From the NCBI GenBank assembly GCA_022376515.1, contig WTXI01000080.1, positions 88,492 through 152,491 of the forward strand: a DNA stretch of 64,000 nt, given 5' to 3'. Numbering within the stretch: the first letter of the stretch is position 1; the number at the start of each line of letters is the position of its first letter. The notes below the pieces were generated by a model. That model made no database searches and was not told the DNA's origin. It was given only the letters and a program-made list of their open reading frames with translations. This stretch comes from Lactifluus volemus (lineage: Eukaryota > Basidiomycota > Agaricomycetes > Russulales > Russulaceae). This document shows, piece by piece, positions 37,878 through 49,897 of this stretch. Position numbers and translations under genes: made by a program.

Positions 37878-39513
37878 GAAAAGAGAGAGAGGTGTAACAG
37901 AATTTACTGGGAGGAAAAGAAAGTTACGTCAATGATGAGAGAGAAGGACATGTTGAATAGATAGAGGAGCGCAAAAGGTGTAGCTAATATCTGACAATGG
38001 AGAGGTGATTGCCGGGGTGTGGAAAGGGAAAGTCCCGGAGTGTCAACGACAAAACTGTCTGTCGGCTCATCCGTAGCCCCATCTCGGTCTGGTCTTTGGA
38101 CCGAGAACTTAAGAAGTGAAGCCCCATGAGACCGCGTTGAGAGGAGAGAGAGCAATTGAATTGGAATTGGCCCAGATTGAGTTTATTAGATCACAAGGTT
38201 ATCCCCACAACGCGGCCATACCTCAGCCAGCTGGCACCAATGTGACTCTTTTACCTGATTGTCATCAACCTCATTCCCCATCTGACCTCCGCCGTTGTCA
38301 CAACCTCGCTCATTTTTTACCCAAAACGGGTTTTTTTTGCAACTGAACATCATTTTTCACTAAATGGTCCGGAGGTGTTTGGGAAACGGATAGCGGCCGA
38401 GCTGACCGGCTTGACTGTTCTATTTCTCGGACATTCCTCAGCGCTTTTCTCCCTGATGTTCCTCCAGGTGACAATCAGAGATTTGGCATGCAATGAATCA
38501 ACCTGACTGTTCGGCGTGGACTACCAGCGCGATACAATGAAAATGTTGCATAAACTTGGGCCGAATCTTACGCCCGGGCCATTAAATTATGCGTACAATG
38601 CAGGCGGAGTTAGGACGCAGGGGCGGGATAAAAGAGTCCTCACTCCAACTCCGCGGCACAACATATGACAACTCTCCAAGTTGAATGAAATTCAAATCGC
38701 TATTGAGGTGAGCTGATATCGTAAAGTAGCTGAAGGTTGTGTTGAGGGGTGGGGTACTGGTAACGAGGATGTGGGGGCCGCTGGGGGTGACACTCTGGCA
38801 TATATGAACAGCCTGAAACTATCAGAATCGACCTTGACGCTCGATGGTCCACACGGACAGTGCTTCTGCTTCTATCTATGTAAACAAGCGCACGCAAAAG
38901 GGCTACTAGTGCTCCCGAGGAGGGCCATTCGATTACGGCGAGTGGTGTTCGTAACAGCCCGTTAGGTTGATGATGGCGACAATAAGGCGGCAATAACGAT
39001 TCTGGGGTCCCCGTTTCCAAAAACGTGCGGGTTTGACGACCATACCGTCGTGTCGTATTCCGGCCGGTGACAACCCATAGGACGATCCTGCTCGCCGAGT
39101 ACTTAGCAGGGGACTTCAGTAGGATCAACTCCAGATCCTAATAATAGAAGTCTTTCGTGCGGCATTTGTCAGTCAGAGTGGCATAGCTGGTTGCCCACTG
39201 CGCGCTAATTAAACTACGTAACTGCCATTTTCGAGCCACAGCTGCTTGGTTTTTTGAGCTCGGTGACGATACCACACCAGGCCAGGGGAACAACCGATCA
39301 TAACTTCGGCAATGAGCTAGTTAGAAAAGAACTGAAAAAGCTTTGACTATCGACTGTACGTACGTGATGTATCGCTTGTGTAACGATCCCTTGCATGGCG
39401 TGATTCAGGGACGTTCCCAAGATCACAACCTTATTCCCCGATCCATATGATACAATTCCTGACTGAGTGTAAAAACTCCTACTGATACTGCATACAGGGG
39501 GCCATGGATATCA
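37878..39513. other. MFS H upstream region; no gene supported
   Basis: The short frames here (for instance minus 38700-39128 and plus 38116-38346) match nothing I know and lack splice-supported extensions. The conserved array promoter string is only weakly present upstream of H (AGAGAGAGGTGTAAC, then AAAGTTACGTC). I see no repeats shared with the array beyond about 37950, so the duplicated domain appears to end here. Confidence 0.45.
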
Positions 39514-40988
39514 TCAATACGGTGGCCGCAGCTCATACGAATCATACATCCAATCGAATATGCGCAATTCGTTACTCCCCGTACGGGTAACTAATAACCG
39601 CTCAACCCGCAAGACCAGTCTTGTCACGCTGACTGTGGATAACGAGAGGACAAATCTAATAATAAGTCAGCTTAAACGCATCAAGCGCCATGCGCATGCA
39701 CGCCGGTTAGTGGGAAACGTACGAAACGGCGATAGGATAATATACTTTCTGCGACGGAGTTCAGTAAGACATCGTAGGCCAAAGGAACAAGCGTACGTCA
39801 GTGGGTATACTAAGGGCAATGTTCAGGAATCGCCCGGCTTGGGTGCATAAGGCGGTTTAGGTGGCGACAACCGACACAAAAATAACGCTCACCGAATAGC
39901 CCCTTTTTAGCGTATTAAGCAAATTGAGAACCAAAGGTAAAAACGCGTACGTACCAGGTAGAACACGCAGCCATCGCGTCGCAAATCCGTGATGATTTTA
40001 ACATTTGCTCTCCGAGGCCGGCTCGCAGCATTGAATATTGTTAGAATAAACAAGAACACGTCAAAGAGCGCCTGCACAATGACGGTGTCAGTAATGCGTT
40101 GAAGCCGAGTCAGATAATGTCTACCTGGGATAACCAAATTCCTATCCAATATGGACTCCTCCCCTTTATGAGGCACATGTTGAAGATGTATGGGTCATAT
40201 AACATATCCGCTAGTAACCAGTGAGTTGGTCAACACGACAGCCTCATTTTCAGGAACACTCACGCAAGAGTTCTGTAATACTTATTATGACGAAAGCAGT
40301 TGTGGCGCAGACTGAGACCGCGTAGGCGATGTAAAGTATCCGCAACATCTCCTTTCTGTGGTCCCACAGCGTATATACTCTGATGAGCATGACGTCTAAA
40401 GTAAAATCAGTGGTTGACGTATCTGACCATAAGATGACCCTTACAATTGGCTAGGACCAGGGAAAGAGATCCCACTGTTGCCACAACAATTATGGCCCCA
40501 ATACAGCTGGGTAGAGTGTCAGGAACTTCAGCGTCACAACTCGCAATGAGGACAGTACAACTGTGGATGATTAAATCACGACTCGTAGTGTAGATGGATA
40601 AACACGCACGTCATGTGTCAGATGTGTGACCAAGCCGCTCAGCGCTATAAGAGTCACATGAATGCGCAGCCCAGCGCTCGCAAGTACGCTCTTACCTTGG
40701 AAGTACATAATTTGTGCGAGGGCTACACCATACCGCAGAATAAGGTAGACTATCTTGATGCCCGTCATAGGTCGTCTCCAGATGTATTTAATCTCATCCT
40801 CGGTCGTGAGCAGATAGTCATAGACGAGGATCGCTAACGCAGAAGCTGTCGGGCACGTCTGAGCAGCCAGAAGGGAGCAATGAGGGACAAACCGTGAACT
40901 CACCAGAGATGTAGCGTTCCGCTCTAATTACATCCAAATTCTTGACGGCGAGTGGTAACAGGGCCAAGGCGGAGGGAGGAATACTCAT
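39514..40988 (-). CDS. DUF6533-family multi-pass membrane protein
   Basis: The ATG at 40988 opens exon 1 (MSIPPSALALLPLAVKNLDV...). Exon 2 (40845-40696) carries the family signature ALAILVYDYLLTTEDEIKYI followed by WRRP and VYLILRYG. Later exons at 40525-40445, 40395-40264, 40210-40125 and 40071-39955 encode CIGAIIVVATVGSLSLVLAN, MLIRVYTLWDHRKEMLRILY, a loop, and ALFDVFLFILTIFNAASRPR. A last exon (39655-39514) gives LSTVSVTRLVLRVERLL. Introns are 49-58 bases except one of 170. The phase between 39955 and 39655 does not close, so one exon is unresolved or mutated. DUF6533 proteins are basidiomycete multi-TM proteins of unknown role. Confidence 0.75.
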
Positions 40989-43900
40989 CCTGGAGTCAAT
41001 GGAGGAGGGGGTAGGGCAGGGCGTCGATCCTTTTCCCGAGTACGTCCTGCATACTTAATTAAAGAAACAGAACTACACATGGCCCATACGCTTTTGAAAC
41101 GAAGAAAGGCAAGGGTGATAGCCGGGTCCTGTGTAACGAGAGCGAACTAATGGGGTTGCAGGGGTCCAGATCCCGATGGATCTGAGATAATTGAACCCCG
41201 TCAGACTCCCTTCAATATCGTGGGCATAGACATCTGACGGATGGCGGAGACGGTGCATGATGCCTCGCCGGATTCAGCGCCCGTTTTGCATGGAAACTTG
41301 TATTCAGGGCGGGGAGAAAAAAAACCAAAGACTGCTCTTGATTAATCAAGTGTACCGTAACAAAGACAATGACCAGGCAATATCTTGGGCAATATGGCTA
41401 GTAAGCCTCGTCTAATGTGGTCAGGTTTAATGAGCAAAAAAAAACGTAATGGGGTAATTTCTGGGCTCTTGCGAGTGCGAGGTGCCGCGGCTCAGTATAT
41501 TTTTTCTGACTGTCAACCGGGAATTCAGGTTTCCTTAACAGGCCCCGCCATGGTTGTGGTAGTAGGCCTGCTGCGCACGATCTCAGCGGCTTCAGCTTCA
41601 AGTCATGGGTGGCTTATCTGGATAACGGTGAGGTACACTGCTTCAATCTTTGCGACAAATTTTCATCTTCTGTCCTTCTGGGGAATTTTGAGGGGAAAAA
41701 GGAAGGACACTCAGCGTTGCCAGGGGAGATATGTCTTCGCGGACTATACAGTGAGAGTATCCCATGTAAGTGGAACATTGCCAGAAAAGCAGTGTCTGGG
41801 AATTAACGCCGCATACACCCAAGAAGAGGCACATTCCACATCTGCGGAAGAAGAGCCCGCCTATTCAGAAATTCTATGGGTGGTGACCAGGAAATTGAAA
41901 GGACAGCCAAACGTAGAAAGTGGAACGTCCCGGCCCGGAGGCACCGAATGCCAATGTTGTTCCTGCCGCGAACTCGCATACTAGTACTGGTCGTCTGACT
42001 CTCCTGGCGAGGTCTTCGTATCCCCGATCGCATGTCAATTTACCCATATTCTACTCGATAGATTCTCTTTCTCAAGCCCATAAACCAAGCGAAGTTACAA
42101 TAGCCTCGCTTCTGATGCTATGTCACTTCAAGATTTGTCTTTACATAACCCAGTTGCGCAGTGACATCACGACGGTCAGACCTCCGTCTGACTCGGAGAT
42201 ATACGCGGTTTCTTTGTCCTCAAACCCTCGTCTGTAAAAAGCTGCGATCATGTCTCGCATCCTCCCTCGGGAGACACATGGAAGATGTGATTTCATCAAC
42301 TTCAAATATGCTTATCCAAGTCAATTTGACACACAGCTTTGATCAAACACGTCGCTACCGGCGTTTACTCTCTCCCCACCTCCTGGCCCGTCGTTTAGTC
42401 TTGCAAGTCACAGCCTTCCGGATTTTGGGATCAGCGCCGGCCGCTACTTGATTATTGCTTTCTATCCGGCCATCATACTAGCACCACGCATAAAGCTGCC
42501 AAAAATAGTACCTCTATTTTCCTATTTCGAAGCTTTCATGGGCCTTTGAAGACCATTAGCTAGTTCTCAATCAATTCTTCTTCGCATGGTTAATCATCTG
42601 TTTGGCTCCGCTGATCCTTATCGAACCAGAACAAAACTCTGATTCAGAATCTGCAGTGGATAAGTTTACTTTGAGAGTGCTGTGCATGATGGTCTAGTAC
42701 ATCCGTTCGTCCCATGGCGTGCAACACTACTCAGACCATGAATGATCAATCTCATGTAATGATACCCAAGAATAAGTGTTGCACATGGTGCATGCGCCGG
42801 AACAAATCTTATGTCAACATTCCGAAAGGATGGTAACAAGCCACGCTCTGAAGTGGATCAATCCTCTATCAATATATGAATGTGCTTTTCCATACAGTAC
42901 CCCTTAACCTGATCACAGGAAAATCTGATTGAGTAGACTTAATGGTAGGACAGCCTCCCAAGAACCGAGAGGCGGTCCTCACTGATTGTGATGAATCACT
43001 ACGAATGGGCCTCCCACGGTTGCACATGGGTGTGTACAACAGGTGGTAATATCTGTCACAACACCAACGTTGAATCCACTTGAACCCCCGGGTGTAGTAG
43101 CCTCGTAGCGGGGAAAAGAATGCGCTACAGCGTGATCGGGCGAGACAGATGTTTCCAGCTGCTGACTGGAGACTCACCGCCTTGAGAAGAAGGCACATAT
43201 CCGAGAGAGATTGACGTGCCGAACGGAACAGCCTGGCTCCATCAACTTGCCGCTGAATTGTCTAGGTCCACCGAATCAGATATCAACGAATTTTGGTGCC
43301 CGCGCGGCATGCCCAAGATCCTAGCCGTATGCTACCAGTGGTGACCAGACGTTATAGCCATGAGAAGAACCCGGATGTGGGGTAGCGTAGAGAAGGTCAC
43401 GCCAGCTGCAAGTGTGCTCACGTCCGGTACATCCTGTACTGTATTTTCCGTCGATGGTAACCATGCAGTGGGAAGGACACGTCAAGGGCGTGTTGCGCTG
43501 TGCGTGTCCAAAGTCTGGCCTGCGGACGACTGAGTCAAGGGCAAGCATCAGCATTGCGCCAACGGACCAGGATCAGATGCGATGATAGACGATCCGACGG
43601 GGGAGTGACCCGGGATGACCGCGAGTCCGTGACTGCCGAACCGACGCTTCTGGGGGCGATAGTGCTCCTAGTGAAGTGAGTAAGACATTTGGGGTCCTGT
43701 CTTCAGTGGGCGCAATCTTGTGGAGTCTACAAGCAATCATCATTTGCGCTGAACCGTGCTTTGTTCTTATCGGCGCCGCTTCAAGTTCTCGCCTTGGATT
43801 TCATTAAACAAGTCATCTCGCCGCAATGTCTCGCCGTGTCTCTGGTATCTTGAAAATCGTCAACTAGTGTTTCAAACTTCCTGGGACGCTTCTCTGTTAG

Positions 43901-45549
43901 AGTTTGAGCCACCTTCAACTGCGAGTTTTACAACCGCGACGTTAGTTTTAAAAGTACATTCAAGTTGTTACCTGGACGGAGGCGGGGACACGGCGTGGGA
44001 CTTATAAAGCGTGGGAGTTTTTGGGTGGCACCCACAAACTGCCACACTTATATGTCCCAGCGTTGGCATGCAGCGAGGTACTGGTATCTTGTTGACCAAG
44101 TATGTACTCAAAGCAGGCCAGCAGGGTGTCCATACACGCGGGAGAGAGTAGCGCCGTCGAGTCCGACCACCGGACACACTCAATTCCAGATGCAGCCGTT
44201 ACGTTATTCTATGGCGCTTCTATCCCCCCCAAATCAGACGTGTCTGACAGTCTGACTGGCCATACTGTGAATTGCGGAGTTCCTGTCATCTTTTGGCAAT
44301 TTCTTACCTGTTCGAAGCACTGGCAAAAAGGCATGAAGTTTTTGCACCCACTATGAGTCTTTATCATCTGATGACTCTCTATAGAAAATTCACGCCTGAA
44401 GTTTAATGGTCCGCCATTCTCGGATTTCTCTGGTTAATAGACGGCAATCACGTTTCTTCCAGAACCTGTGATACTTCTGTTGTCTCTACCGTGACGTTTG
44501 TAGTACTTCCACTCCTCGGCTTCAGCTGGGAGTCCTCGGAGAGGAGACAGGGACCGGGTCTTTTTTTCGCGGGTAGTGTAGTCCCTGGGTCCTAAAGACG
44601 CCGATGACTTGAAGCCCGAAGATGAGAAGTTCGCTTCCCCTCCCCTGGTTGAAGCAGTCTTAATGGGTTTCTGGGAAAACGCATCACATTCAATTACAAT
44701 AACAGGCCGCCGAGCAACAAAGCCCACCATACCAAATCTTTACGAAACCAAAAAATGTTCTTTGTACTAGCCACACCCCATGGACTAGAACCCTTCATAG
44801 AGTCCGTCATCAACGCCCCCCAATATACCCCTTATGGACACTGCCGCCGCTTTTGCAGAGTCTTACTCGGACGGCGAGTTCTGCTCAAGTCCTCCTTCAC
44901 CTCTACAACGAGCGCAGCACCGTGACCTTACTCGGCTCTCGGCTCTCCCTGGCACTCTCCCAAGAACGACCCCTGTAACCAGCATCTCCTTTCCGTCACA
45001 CGCCTTAAGCTCCTGAGCTCCACGCGCCGAGGGCTTTGACGTACAGTACCAAGTCAGTTCCATGCCTACCCGAAATTCCGTAGCGAACGTCTGGAACCTC
45101 CATGTCTGTGAAAAACTTTCATGCCGTTATCGTTATCTAACAAAGGAAGCAGGCCCGGTCTTCCGAACGTCCTGTTGCTGGACTATCACTCAATCATACT
45201 CGTTGTTGCATCGCGCCTCCATTTCCACAAATTTAGACCAGCTTTGAAAGGACGATTCATAATGGTATGTACACCCAGTAGCGATTTTTTCTACTCAAGG
45301 CGATGACGGCTCAGCTCGGTGACTTTGTCATGCCACTCTCAATTGCCGAAAAAGCAAGGTTGCCTCGATTGCTGACTGAAAATCGAAAAACTATGGTCCC
45401 CATCAAGATATAACTACCAAAATCGTAGAACGGCTGCATACAGATACAATCGAAAAATTCTGCAACGCAAGACGAATAAATACCTCGTCCGAAAACAAAA
45501 AAAAACGGACGCCTGGCCAAACAAGCAAAGTGCATCACGAGCAAAACCT
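40989..45549. other. 4.5 kb without a supportable gene
   Basis: The longest frames are plus 41385-41984 (200 codons, contains a hydrophobic stretch MVVVVGLLRTISAASAS), minus 43321-43554, minus 42869-43198 (rich in Cys and Arg) and minus 44434-44730 (98 codons from a true ATG). None resembles a family I recognise, and none could be joined convincingly by introns. The GC content and stop density look like decayed or non-coding DNA. A fast-evolving small-protein gene cannot be excluded. Confidence 0.4.
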
Positions 45550-48500
45550 CTATATGCGCAATTTTTCTTCAAAGAACCCAACCAGGCCCCTACCTTCAAG
45601 CCAATCGTCGTCGCCACAGTCACTCATGTATCCATCGCCGTGTGACGACGACGCAACTTCCTGCCACCCAGACAACCGGATCTTCATCAACTCGTCCCAC
45701 ACCACCGTGGGGCTTCCCTGTGTGCGTCGGAGGAAAACGCGAATGTGGTGTAGCCAGCTCTTAACCAGGCGGAACTGCGCCGCGTCCGGTGTCCCCTTCG
45801 AATTCCCACTCATTGGCTGATCCCCGCATTTTTGCGCTAGGGGTCTCTTCGAAGACGGCATATACGTCGTACTCGGCGGCGTATACAGCGTTTCAGGCGA
45901 CGAGGCGGAGCTCGAGCTCGAGCTCAAGAAGGGAGACGGCGCGAACGGAAACATCGAGGACAATGAAGACGAGGTGGGTGGCGCGAATGGCGAGGGCTCA
46001 TGCAGCCCTTCCGAGTTGTTCGGAGACCCATAATTGCCCACTGGCGGGGTCTCGAGACATTGAAAGGGTGGAAGGCCCTCTTGAAAGGCGAGCAACAGGA
46101 GCTGTGCGAGCCAATAGAACGGAAGCGGGTCGGCCATGAAATGTCCGATCGCTTTCTCAGCATCGTAGAGCGGATTTCCCGCATTGGGAGTCTTGAGCCA
46201 CATCTGTAACCAGCGGTGGAGGGCAAGCTGCATGACGTATACGTGCTCGTTGACCTGTTCCTCTCCTTCTGTCTCGGGAGCGGGGGTCGAAGCCGGGGAC
46301 TCGATTCTCGAGCACCGGCGGAACAGCTCTCCGAGAAGGGTATGCAGAAGGATAAAATGGCCAAATGGTGAAACTGCGTTGAGTTCCTTTGGGGGCTCTG
46401 GGGAGGCGGACGGTGTCGCAGTCATGTTTGGCCCTTCCAGCCCGACGGCGGCGAACGCGCGAGGCATCGGCACTCCATGTAAGCGCTCCTCAATGCCACC
46501 GTAGGGAGAGGGATTAACAAGTAGCTGCAACCACTCAGCGGCCGTCTTGGCTGCCCATAATTCATCGTCACATGGTAGACACAATGTGAATTCCGTAGGT
46601 AAGAATGATGGCGGTAATGAAAAGTAAATTCGATGTGATTGATCGTGGCAATATGCCACGCAAACCACGCTATAGGTCAGCTACAGGTGAGCGCTTGCGT
46701 GTCTGGAGGCAAAATGAATAAGTACCGTTTGAGAGCTTCATGCAAAGCCCAGTCATGCCATGCCTCTTCCAAATCAGCGGGATTCGCTGTCGGGAATTGT
46801 AGGTGCTCCCACGTAACGCTGCGCTCAATAAGACGGTTTTGCCGGATCATCTTACACATGGTGAGCTTTCGTAGACGTGAGGAACCATGGAAGAGAAATC
46901 TCACCAAGACGAGCATTCCATGATATACGTTTGATGTCGCTCTCTGTTGTGGACATTCATGGAACAAACCGATCGTTTGCAACAAGACCAGTGTGATGAT
47001 AACATGGATCTGGTGCCTGGGTTCTTGTGACGGCGTAGCCTGCAAAAGCGTGAGCCCGATATCGGTCATCGAGGTAGAGACTTACAAATTCGTGAATGAG
47101 CAGCTCGCGACATGTGGCAAGCGTTTTCTCTACAAATGCCCGGGCAACGGGGGTCTTGACGAATATAGCTCCACAGGCCTGCATGGCATGCAGTAACATG
47201 GGGGGTTTTAATTCGAAGCGTAGAGTGGGAGTATGGAGTATAGGGATTTGGGGTAAAAACGCTGTCAAGAAGACGTAAACTAAAAATTAAGGGTGATTAG
47301 CAGTCGACCATGGAAAACAAGAATGGACTGGGTGCTCACGATATTCCTGTTTTTCCTCTGCCGACGGATCGGGGACTTTATCTACAGGTAGATCTGGCAC
47401 TGTAAACAACGGTGGAAGAACTCGTTCTATGTCCTGCTCCGTATACAACGGTGGCTGGGAGGGATCATAGATCAAGTCCCATGGGCGGATCGGCTTCTGG
47501 TTAGGTGGTGCCAGTGCTTGCGGAAGCGGATGTTGAGTGAGAGGAGCAGGCATAGCAGATGGTGGAGGGTTTTGCGTTGCCCGTGTGTTGTCGGCATAGG
47601 TATGCATCATCAGGTCCCACATGAGATCGCTATCCAGGTTGGGATCAAGCGGCTTCGTGCCGTTTGAGAACGTCTGCGTAGAGTCCGACTGACTGGGTCC
47701 GGTGAAGAAGGTCTTGGCGTCTGGGCAATGAATGAGAGGAGCCTCCCCTTGTTCATTGAGCTGAGATGTTTCTTCTTTCACAGAGAAGATGTCGCGGAAG
47801 AATGGCTCGAACATCGTCGGGGAAAAACCATGTAATCTCCTTGAGTGAGCAGCAGCCTCAGAAGCACCATAGGCTGTGAACGCGTGATCGGGTCCCATAC
47901 GAAACGATGAAGCGGTGACATCCGAGTCGGCGTCGATTGTAGGAAGAGACATGGCGCCTTGTCGTAGGTGAGGTGCGCCCGCCACTAATGAGGCCAAATT
48001 CGCCTCGCTGAGAGGTTGAGAAATCGCATTGCTGGTCTCCTCAATCAAAGAAAGTTCTGGGAAATCAGCAACATAGGCATCTGCGGCTCCGCGTCCGAGC
48101 ATGGAAGGGTCGAAGCCAGCAGAAGCATCTAGACTAACGATAGGTCCCGAGAATCGAGCGTTGGGAACCTGTCTGCGGCTTGACATGTCGCCGTTGCTCT
48201 CTCCCTGTCCTTCTTCGGTTGCATATACGCAATCACGTCCACGAAGGTGACATTTTGAACAGGGCTGGCGTAAATCGCACTTAACCTTGAGGCTAGTGCA
48301 GGCTTGACAAGAACGCTTTCGGGACCGACTGATTGGGTGCCTGTAAAAAAAAAGGTATGAGAAAAGTATGAGCGTGGGAAGGCAAAGACTGCGTTGAAAG
48401 AGCGGAACAAGAGCTGAAACACACATCAAAATTATATGAAATGCGAAACACGCCTCGAACTGAATCGGGTGTGGCAGCCTTCGACGGCGTGGGTAGATGA

Positions 48501-49131
48501 CGGGCCGCTGCCAAGGGAACTCATCATGACAGAAAGCGATACCGGCGACGAAAATTGTCAGCCAGCGCCCCGAGTAATCCCTGGTATCGTCCACCACTAC
48601 AAAGAGAATGGAATGCTGCGATACAACACAAAAAGCTCGGTATTGTCTTGACAGAGGAGATATGATGCCGAGATGCGGAACCACCTGAAATGCCAAGGAT
48701 ACTCACGATTCTCCGCAGTTTCTTTTGTGCCGAGCGAGAAGGTCGCTCCTCGTGAACTGGGCACCACAAATCTTTTTACCACACGAGAATCAGACGTCGA
48801 GGTAATCTGGTTTAGTTTTTCAGAGGACGCACCTCGCACCGGTAAAGACGTTCGTTGGTGTCTGGTCGCGTAGCAGTTCAATCTGGGAATTGACAGAGGA
48901 TGTCAAAGACAGGGACCACTCACGATTACGAAGGTGGCGATTCAAATGGGTTGTACGAGTGAACTTTGCGGGGCAAAAGGGGCAAAGCTTCGTCTGGGGA
49001 AGCTGAGGCACATTTCCTCTATGAGAACGCATACGGGAGATTGTTCCATCCTTCTTGTACTCGACGGTTGACGCCTTTGGGAGAGGCGGGGGTGGCATGT
49101 ATTTTTCGTTAGAGTCAGGAACGGAAGGCAT
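45550..49131 (-). CDS. C2H2 + Zn2Cys6 + fungal-specific-domain transcription factor (925 aa)
   Basis: Eight exons in phase: 49131-48924, 48861-48833, 48771-48707, 48340-47340, 47261-47086, 46943-46905, 46865-46726, 46669-45550. The N-terminus has two zinc fingers: CPFCPAKFTRTTHLNRHLRNH (C-X2-C-X12-H-X3-H) and CEICGAQFTRSDLLARHKRN with Cys as last ligand. Next comes a perfect GAL4-type cluster, C-X2-C-X6-C-X5-C-X2-C-X6-C (CQACTSLKVKC...CSKCHLRGRDC). A disordered linker leads to a region resembling the fungal-specific transcription factor domain (MLLHAMQACGAIF, SVTWEHL, WHDWALHEALKR, LCLPCDDELW). Nuclear DNA-binding regulator; targets unknown. The start is the ATG opening the finger exon. The exon cut points were checked by frame and splice sites, not by transcripts. 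Confidence 0.92.
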
Positions 49132-49897
49132 TATTGGACTCGTTTAGTCGTGTGGTGAGAGTCAAGAAGATGGAAAGAGTGGTCAAAGTAGAATTTGATG
49201 TACGAGTAGTAAGAGATCTATCTATCATTTAGTAGATGCTACAGTGGCGCCGGCAATCCCCAGCTAGTCCGGTGCCGCAGTTTAAACGACAACTCCCGAG
49301 TCTCGCCGCTACAGGTTCTGTTGATATGACTCTGACTTGTCTTGACGAGCTCAACGTTGAACATGACTCAGGCGTGCATTCCCCCACAAACGCCTGCCAC
49401 CTCCGTTCCGCACATCCGCATCTTGCCGAGCGACGCGCAAGTCTGCCGAGGATCCAGGAGCGCCTGACGTCATCCGTCATTAAGCCAAGAGATTCAGTTC
49501 AAGGTATTTCAGCGAGAGAGCAACACGTGAGACACGCTACCATGGCACCCAAAGTGTCCGCCAAACACCTGCTACAATCCTGTTCACAACGATACGATGA
49601 GAAAGAAAATAAGCATCCGTAGGGTCGAGTACGACACCTGCGCTTAAGAATGAAAAAAAAGAATTTGATAAATTTAATAATCAATGACAAGAGATAAATG
49701 ACAAAAGAGATATAACGAGTGCTCATCCCAGGCGCCTATTCGAGTCAGACAACAATCTGTCCTCGTCAACCTGTGATCCTAGCCAGATCGCTTCTTTATT
49801 GGTATACCGAGAGTGAAAGGGGATGAGCTCCTCTTCGATGATCCATCAGGATATATAATCAAGTTCCCAGTAATCCTCTCTTCCTCCTCATGGCTGC
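49132..49897. other. Intergenic between transcription factor and next gene
   Basis: Upstream of the transcription factor start. Plus-strand frame 49236-49622 covers part of it but has no recognisable domain. Its end (AAGTGTCCGCCAAACACC) and the AT-rich 49640-49700 look like untranslated or intergenic DNA. Confidence 0.4.

Noticed and set aside
41385..41984. 200-codon plus-strand frame as a real gene
   Set aside because: No domain, no splice-supported neighbours, and composition changes midway. Kept only as a note on the gene-poor region.
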